Positions 15,453-21,065 of a stretch of DNA of 21,065 nucleotides are shown here, one piece after another; position 1 is the first letter of the stretch; each line of letters starts with the position of its first letter. Position numbers and translations under genes: made by a program. The stretch comes from Ureaplasma sp. Its GTDB lineage: Bacteria > Bacillota_I > Bacilli_A > Mycoplasmatales > Mycoplasmoidaceae. The notes under the pieces were generated by a model. That model saw only the letters and a program-made list of their open reading frames with translations, made no database searches and was not told the DNA's origin. The DNA lies in assembly GCA_020024695.1 (NCBI GenBank), contig JAHHTK010000014.1:1-21065 (forward strand), read 5' to 3'.

Positions 15453-15489
15453 AAAAAATTCTCTCTTGATAATACCAAGAAAGAATTTT
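15453..15489 (-). terminator. Rho-independent terminator of the mutM-to-HAD unit
   Basis: A 14-bp stem on the minus strand (15489-15476 with 15468-15455), 7-base loop, then TTTTTT. The only non-Watson-Crick pair is U-G in minus-strand RNA and A-C on the other strand, fitting a terminator for the gene on its right. Confidence 0.88.
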
Positions 15490-15496
15490 AAGAATT

Positions 15497-16375
15497 TTAT
15501 TTTAAATGGTTTAAGATTTCGGTTTCTAAGAAATCGCCAATAACTGCGTGTTTGGGATTGCCTAATTGTTTGGTCGCATAATGTTTTAAAGCGTCACAAC
15601 GGTCATCTAATTGGCACGCATACTTACATAATTGAAAGGCTGGTAAGTCATTAGCTGAGTCCCCGAAATAAATCGCTTGATCAGGGGTTAATTGATACCT
15701 TTTTAATAAGTATTGAATCCCAGTAGTTTTATTAACATCCCGACCTTCGACTTCTAAGAAACATTTACCAACTAAAGCAAATGAATCATGATATTGATCA
15801 GCAATCGCTTGTGCTTCAGTAACATATGGCAACACCTTTTCAGGTTCAGCTTTATAAACTAAATGGACAATTTCATGGTGGGCCATTAATGAATCTAAAA
15901 TGGTTGGGTCATCATAATGGTCCACTTCAGTACCCCCATTAAAGTATTCTTGGCTTTGAATTTCTTCTTTTTCGTTATGGCCAAAATAGAAGTTATACAC
16001 CTTCCCATCATTAGTAGCGACAATTAATGCCCGATGGTTAACTTTAGCTAAATTAATGATTCAGTTGCACACGGGGGTAGCGATGGCATTCCCTGTGACA
16101 ATGGTTTCATTGGTTTTTAAATTAGTGACAAATGAACCCCCACAAGTAGAAACGTAATCAACGACTTGGATTTCATCCAAAATCGCTTTTAATTCATCAC
16201 TAAAAGCTCGACCCGTTACTAAACAGATAGGATACCCTTGAGCTGCTAGTGCTTGGAAAACTTGGACTGTTTTAGGGTTTAATTTTTTATCTTCATGGTT
16301 AATTAAAGTACCATCAATGTCACTAAAGATAATCTTCACATCTTGAAAAATTTGATTACATGGATTCATAAGCAT
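15497..16375 (-). CDS. Cof-type HAD-superfamily phosphatase
   Basis: A 292-residue cytoplasmic hydrolase of the Cof/YidA kind, which removes phosphate from sugar phosphates or cofactors. Motif I is DIDGT (D19, D21), motif II the Thr of LVTGR, motif III probably the Lys near residue 216 (NKTTGI), and motif IV GDSANDLP (238-245). A C2 cap domain lies between motifs II and III. One TGA (16058-16060) is Trp. The gene begins inside the end of argS, overlapping by 20 bases (14 if the second ATG at 16369 is used). AGGA sits 4 or 10 bases before these two ATGs, so the choice is open. It is last in the mutM-coaE-dnaB-dnaI-argS unit. The true substrate cannot be told. Confidence 0.9.
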
Positions 16376-18005
16376 CGATTCCTAATAAGTCTAATCCATT
16401 AGCTAAAATCACTTTAATTGCTGAAATTAAGTATAAACGTTGACTACTTAAGGCTGGGTTAGTTTCATCAATAATCTTATTGTTTGCATAATATGCGTGG
16501 AATTGTTTTGCTAAATCTCATAAGTAGTTTGCCATTTTGTGTGGTTCATAGTTATTAACACAAATTTGGATCATACTATCATAAGTTGCTAAGGTATTAA
16601 TTAAGGCTTTTTCTTGCTTATTGGTTAATAAGTCTAAGTGGTGGTCTTTCACAATACCTTTAGCTTTTTGTAAGATGGTATTAATTCTTGCGTGAGCATA
16701 TTCAACATAATAAATTGGGTTTTTATTATCTTTACTTAAAGCAATATCAACATCAATAGTTAAGTGACTGTCAACACTTTGACTAATTAAATATCAACGA
16801 GCAGCATCTTTGCCAATGGCATTAACTAAGTCAGCGGTGGTTAATGAGTTACCAGAACGTTTAGATAATTTGAATTCAGCCCCATTTTTAACTAATTTCA
16901 CCATTTGCATACAAACAACGTTAAAGGCTTGTTTTTCAAAACCTAAACATTGTAAAGCAACACTCATTCTGTCAACATAACTTCTATGGTCAGCCCCTCA
17001 AATGTTAACAACTTTATCAACCCCACCATCACGAGTTAATTTGATATCGTGGTAGGCAATGTCAGGCATAAAATAGGTTGGAGTACCAGTAGATTTAATT
17101 AAAACACGGTCTTTGTCGTCGCCAAATTTGGTGGTTGCTAATCAAGTCGCACCATCTTTTTGATAAATATAATCACCTAATTTAGCTAAGGTTTTATCAA
17201 TTAATTTATTTTCATGAATGGTGGTTTCACTAAATCAAATATCAAAAGTGACTCCTAAATCTTGTAAGTCTTTTTTGATAATTGCTAATAAATAGTCACG
17301 GCCAAATTTTCTTAAGATAAGAGCAACATCTTTTTGTTCAATATTAAAGTTAGTATCATAGCTAGCATCTTTAAATTGATCCCCATATTGGTCATATAAG
17401 GCTTTAGCGACATCTATAATTTCTTCACCATGGTATGAATCATCTGGTAATTCCACATCTTGGCCTAAGATTTGTTTATAACGAACTAAAATTGAACTTG
17501 CTAGTTTATCCATTTGGTTACCAGCATCGTTAATGTAGTATTCTTTGACAACATGGCAACCTAATTTTTTAGCCATGTTGGTTCAAGTTTCACCAAAGGC
17601 TGCATTCCGTGCGTGACCAATGTGTAAATAACCAGTTGGGTTAGCAGACACAAATTCAATGTTATATTTTGTATGGTCAATATCTAAGATTGGATATTGG
17701 TGATTTTGTTTTAAAATTTCATTTAAAATGTTTTCAAATACATGACTAGCTAAATTCATGTTAATGAAACCAGGGCCAGCCACACTAACACTTTCAAAGA
17801 AAGCATCAGCTTGTAAGGCTTGGGCAATTTGACTAGCTAATTCTTGGGGTTTAACACCGACTGATTTAGCTAATAATAAAGCGACATTGGTAGCAAAATC
17901 AGCATTGGTATTAGCATTCGCTGGTTGGACATTGATTTTTGAACTATCAAGGTTCATCTTAGTCAACACCTGACTAATTTTAGATTTAATTACTTCTGTT
18001 AACAT
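16356..18005 (-). CDS. argS: Arginyl-tRNA synthetase
   Basis: A 549-residue class I synthetase that charges tRNA-Arg; one likely substrate, tRNA-Arg(ACG), is in the nearby cluster. The N-terminal Add1 domain (about 1-100) is followed by [18 protein letters not shown], with HIGH at 128-131. The KMSKS equivalent is KLSKRSGN starting at residue 379, and an anticodon-binding helical domain ends the protein ([21 protein letters not shown]). I place the start at 18005 rather than at the ATG two codons upstream (18011), because AGGA is six bases from the former but abuts the latter. It starts 14 bases after dnaI and its end overlaps the HAD gene. TGA codons at several positions are Trp. Confidence 0.97.
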
Positions 18006-18008
18006 ATT

Positions 18009-18018
18009 CATTCCTAAC
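18009..18018 (-). promoter_or_regulatory. Ribosome binding site that decides the argS start
   Basis: Minus-strand TTAGGA (ending at 18012) is followed directly by ATG (18011) and, six bases later, by a second in-frame ATG (18005). Normal Shine-Dalgarno spacing favours the second. Confidence 0.5.
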
Positions 18019-18019
18019 T

Positions 18020-18997
18020 TTAAATTTCTTGTGCCCGACTTTGGACTAAATTTTCAATTTTGGCTTGTAAACGATCGACAACTAAGGGGTCCATTTTTTG
18101 GTTCTTTAACAACATGTTTTTAAACTCAGCTCGGCTATAGTTGGAAGCAAAGATGGTCATCTTATTACTACTATCACGAGCCTCTAAAAGGTGAATTAAG
18201 ACAGTACCATAATAATAACTGTTTTTACTACTTTCCATCCCAAAATTATCAATAATTAAAACATCAACTTCTTTTAATAATTGGGTGTAATGATCAACGG
18301 ATTGATTTTTTTCAAAGTTCGTGAGTTTGTTGCCCATGTCCCAGTTATCAATATAAATCACTTTGTAATTTAATTTAGCTAAGGAGTTAGCAAACGATAA
18401 TAAATTATAAGTTTTGCCAGTATTGATAGGACTGGAAAATCACGCCCCAGTAATTAATTTATGATAGTTTTTAATTTTATCAAAAAAGACCATTAATGAC
18501 TTGTGATTTTTTAAGGCACATTCTTTTTTTTCTTCACTTAAATTGCTAAGTTCTTTAATATCGTTAGTATTATCTTGTTCCATGTCTTGAACATGGTTTT
18601 TAAGCACATCACTATCAATTAAGAAATTGTTTTGATAATTTTGTAAAGTATCATATTCTTGTTTGTAAGGACATTCGTAACTAAATGACCTTAACAAACC
18701 ATTGCTTTCACGCACAAATCCCACGTGATAGCCACCATATAAACAAGGAGCCCCAGAAGTACAAGGGGTTTGTTCTTGTTGATAAAATTGTAAACAATCA
18801 CTGTAATTTTGAATTGCTTCATCAACGGTAATCTTTAATTCTTTAAAACAAGGCAACTTAAGTCAATCTTTGACATAATCAGGAGTATTGACCACAACCT
18901 TGGTTTTACTGCTCGGTTTTAAAGTTTTAAACCCTGTTTGTTCAAGAATTAAATCTTTTTTAGATAATCTTTTTTTAGCTGTAGTTTTTGTTGTCAT
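18020..18997 (-). CDS. dnaI: Primosomal helicase loader DnaI
   Basis: A 325-residue AAA+ ATPase that loads the replicative helicase onto DNA. The N-terminal helicase-binding domain has a likely zinc site: C79, C85, H91 and C109 in PCTSGAPCLYGGYH...YECP. A charged linker (about 120-165) leads to the ATPase domain with Walker A ending GKT (194-196), Walker B VDVLIIDNFGMES and sensor 1 IFASNYSRAEF. The Walker A reads SSPINTGKT, lacking the first Gly of GxxxxGKT. It follows dnaB by 39 bases, the same pairing as in Bacillus. The start at 18997 has only a weak Shine-Dalgarno (AGAAG), so translation may be modest. The chromosome-wide helicase gene is not in the window. Confidence 0.9.
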
Positions 18998-19036
18998 ATT
19001 TATTAATTTTATTACTTCTAAGAGACTAATGCAATA

Positions 19037-20404
19037 TTAAAACCAATTATTAATTTTACTCTCAAGATTATTGGTATTTTCAGTTTCTTCATCACTGGAA
19101 TTTGGTTCGTCACCTGCCTCCATTAATGAGACTTGTTGCACGGGTTTTTCATCATCTTTTTTGGTGTTTTTCTTACCTGACTTTTCTTCTATTTTATAGA
19201 TATAGTTCGCACTTAAATGGTTAATTAAATCCGTTAAATTGTCAATTTGTTGTTCATAACAAGTTCTGCCAATGGTTAATAAATAATTAGGGACAATCTT
19301 ATTATTATTCACCACCATACTATAGTCCATTAAGACATTAACAACCGTTTCACTTAAACCATAAGTGGTCATTAAAGTGACAATAGTTTCATGTAATTTA
19401 TCTTTTTCTTTATCGTTTTTTAAATTGACACACCCGATATTAGCTGCATAAACATAAGGACTATAGGTTTGGAAATCAGTGATGGTTTTGTTAAAAGTTT
19501 TTAAATGTTTTGGATCATTATAAATTTCTTTGGACCGACTAATTTTGATTGTACTATCTAACTTAAATTCTTGGATTTTGGTGTCATTACTCTGATAAGT
19601 ATTTGTTGGTTTAGTTTCGCTATCTTTAAGCGAAACTTTTTTAGCATTTACAACCGTTTTTTCTTGATGAACAGTTGCTTTTTCATTTTGAGTACTCGCT
19701 GGTTGTTTTTTAAGTGGAAAATCAGTTAAACTCAAATTAATTCCTAATAAATTATAAGAAATGTGAGGATTGATGTTTAAGTCAACCATGCTTTCTCTTA
19801 AGATGGCTAACAATTGGTTTTCATCAACTGAATAGGTTTCCAATGTAGTGGTTAAAGTTTGGATTACATCATCGCTAAATTCTACTTGATAACCATACTT
19901 TTGCTTTAACTTTTTTTGTCAATAAACAACATCTAATGATGGTTGATAACTAAAGCCATGTTGGGACCAATAATCTAATTGATCATTCACATTTTTAACT
20001 TGGCTAAAGTCATATTCACGCCGATATTTATCTGCTAAAACTCTCTTCATTTCAGCACTTAAATGTCGCATAATCAATTCATTTTGAATAACTTCAGCAT
20101 AACTGCCCACATGGTATAAAAAGATTTGTAACACGAATGGTTGGTGCACATCAAGATAAACAGATACCATTCCAGCATTCACTAATTTAGTTAAATAATG
20201 AAAAAAGTCATGGTCACTATAACCATGTTGTTGTTGAAAATCAGTTAAGAAAAGCTTGTTTTGTTCGTTGACTAACGGATAAATTTCTTGATAAAAATCA
20301 TAGTCTTTATCATCAATGACGTGTCCTAAAAAGTCATTCACAATGTCATGACTATAAGCTCAACCATGATTAGCAACTATTTGCAAAACAACATCTTTTT
20401 TCAT
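19037..20404 (-). CDS. dnaB: Replication initiation/membrane attachment protein DnaB (DnaD/DnaB family)
   Basis: A 455-residue protein of the Gram-positive DnaB type (not the helicase), which works with DnaD and DnaI to load the replicative helicase at origins and restart sites. The N-terminal part (about 1-160) looks like a winged-helix DnaB/DnaD domain. A low-complexity linker rich in Lys, Thr and Gln (about 220-285) follows. Then comes a DnaD-like helical domain with the YxxxxGLxxxVVNVLMDYSxxxNNxKxxxNYLxxI pattern (about 330-390). The acidic tail ends ESKINNWF. Identification rests on this pattern and on position between coaE and dnaI; the sequence itself is fast-evolving. The start at 20404 has AAAGGA upstream, two bases from the coaE stop. 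Confidence 0.83.
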
Positions 20405-20406
20405 TT

Positions 20407-20976
20407 TTAATCCTTTCGCATACCTAATTTGGAGATTAAAGTCTCAATTTTCAACACATATTGAATTGTTCGGTTATTATCAAAATAATAACAAACTTCT
20501 GGTGATTTATCAAATAAAGGAACTAGATTTTGATAAATCATTTCAAGTTTTGGTAACTTAAAAAGATCTTCATTTTGAGCAACTGGTTTTAAAAAGATAA
20601 CTCCTGACACATCAAAATTAAAACTAGTTTCATAATCATAATAGGTTGGGAGTTCCACAAACACATCGTGGTCATAATTTTTAATATATAAATTTAAAAA
20701 ATGGTTTACAAACCGTGTCAAGACTGGTAATTGGTCAGGATAAAGTTGGAAAAATTGTTTCAATTTTTCCCGATCAACTTCTTTGTCATTAACAAAATTG
20801 ACTCCAAAACTTTGTTTGACAAACACATAACCTAATTGATTTTTTTGGTACAAAAATTGGTGAATATATTCATCAGCATTAATTGTATGATAACCTTGAG
20901 CTTGTAATTGGTTTAACAAGGTGGTTTTGCCACTTTGTTGAAACCCAACAATTAAACAAATCTGGGACTTAATCAT
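20407..20976 (-). CDS. coaE: Dephospho-CoA kinase
   Basis: A 189-residue P-loop kinase for the last step of coenzyme A synthesis, phosphorylating the 3'-OH of dephospho-CoA. The N-terminus MIKSQICLIVGFQQSGKTT has the P-loop at residues 11-18. TLLNQLQAQGYHTINADEYIHQF matches the family's motif L...G..vidAD...h. A lid and a C-terminal region follow, the latter more diverged than usual. I set the start at 20976, inside the mutM stop (ATGATTAA), rather than at an in-frame upstream Met at 21024, because the extra residues would lie within the mutM zinc finger. It lies between mutM and dnaB, as in other Firmicutes. Divergence leaves a small chance of a different nucleotide kinase. Confidence 0.85.
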   Translation of the reverse strand: MIKSQICLIVGFQQSGKTTLLNQLQAQGYHTINADEYIHQFLYQKNQLGYVFVKQSFGVNFVNDKEVDREKLKQFFQLYPDQLPVLTRFVNHFLNLYIKNYDHDVFVELPTYYDYETSFNFDVSGVIFLKPVAQNEDLFKLPKLEMIYQNLVPLFDKSPEVCYYFDNNRTIQYVLKIETLISKLGMRKD

Positions 20977-21065
20977 TTTTTTGACATGTTGGGCAATAAT
21001 AAGTGCCCCGTTGTTTAATTTCAATTTTCATTATTTTTGTATTACAAACTTGGCAAGGTTGGCCA
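20969..21065 (-). CDS. mutM: Formamidopyrimidine-DNA glycosylase MutM/Fpg, C-terminal zinc finger (partial)
   Basis: Only the last 31 codons are in the window; the gene continues to the right. They read GQPCQVCNTKIMKIEIKQRG then TYYCPTCQKND, a four-cysteine zinc finger (CxxC...CxxC) with the QRGTYYCPTCQ ending that is diagnostic of Fpg/MutM, which removes 8-oxoguanine from DNA. The stop TAA (20971-20969) overlaps the coaE start as ATGATTAA, suggesting coupled translation. Without the N-terminal Pro and the helix-two-turn-helix domain I cannot check catalytic residues, but the finger plus the position before coaE is strong. Confidence 0.93.
   Translation of the reverse strand, partial: GQPCQVCNTKIMKIEIKQRGTYYCPTCQKND

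Noticed and set aside
1..21065. CRISPR array, insertion sequence, prophage or restriction system
   Set aside because: No regularly spaced repeats, no terminal inverted repeats and no transposase, integrase or methylase motifs were seen in any frame read.

Overview
This window comes from a wall-less bacterium of the class Mollicutes (Mycoplasma/Spiroplasma relatives). Most long genes are readable only if TGA is tryptophan: for example, the thioredoxin active site WCGPC is TGA-TGT-GGA-CCA-TGT. The DNA is AT-rich and tightly packed, with short or negative gene spacing. TGG is still used now and then. I cannot name the species. The order rpsP-trmD-rplS-(YitT-like)-rbgA is one I recall from the M. 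genitalium/M. pneumoniae group (unverified), and four serine tRNA species are present, more than the very reduced M. capricolum set as I remember it.

Layout. 1-86 (-): start of a secreted or lipid-anchored protein. 376-466 (+): tRNA-Ser(GCU) with its own promoter and terminator. 610-2235 (+): cardiolipin synthase, whose stop overlaps tail to tail with rbgA. 2230-4565 (-): rbgA and a YitT-like membrane protein, translationally coupled. 4707-6193 (-): rpsP-trmD-rplS ribosome/tRNA modification operon; S16 carries a long Ala/Lys tail. 6283-9753 (-): phosphohexomutase, small membrane protein, ffh. 9864-12699 (+): a degenerate DprA/Smf homologue followed by topA. 12742-13392 (+): cysteine-free thioredoxin-like protein and genuine thioredoxin. 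13448-13743 (+): probable decayed membrane-protein gene. 13770-15179 (-): RNase P RNA and a cluster of ten tRNA genes. 15497-21065 (-): mutM (partial)-coaE-dnaB-dnaI-argS-HAD phosphatase.

How it fits together. Nearly everything is core information processing: SRP targeting, ribosome maturation (RbgA, S16, L19), tRNA supply and 5' processing (tRNA cluster plus rnpB), tRNA methylation and charging (TrmD, ArgS), DNA topology, repair and replication restart or initiation (TopA, MutM, DnaB, DnaI), with CoA synthesis, phospholipid synthesis, sugar-phosphate conversion and redox functions. I see no insertion sequence, prophage, CRISPR array or restriction system.

The points most worth a second look are the eroded DprA that keeps its place before topA, the cysteine-free thioredoxin twin with an almost leaderless promoter, the histone-H1-like tail on S16, the hairpin terminator inside the tRNA-rnpB cluster with no room for a promoter after it, a promoter whose -35 lies inside the upstream gene's terminator, and departures from consensus in the nucleotide-binding motifs of DnaI and RbgA.
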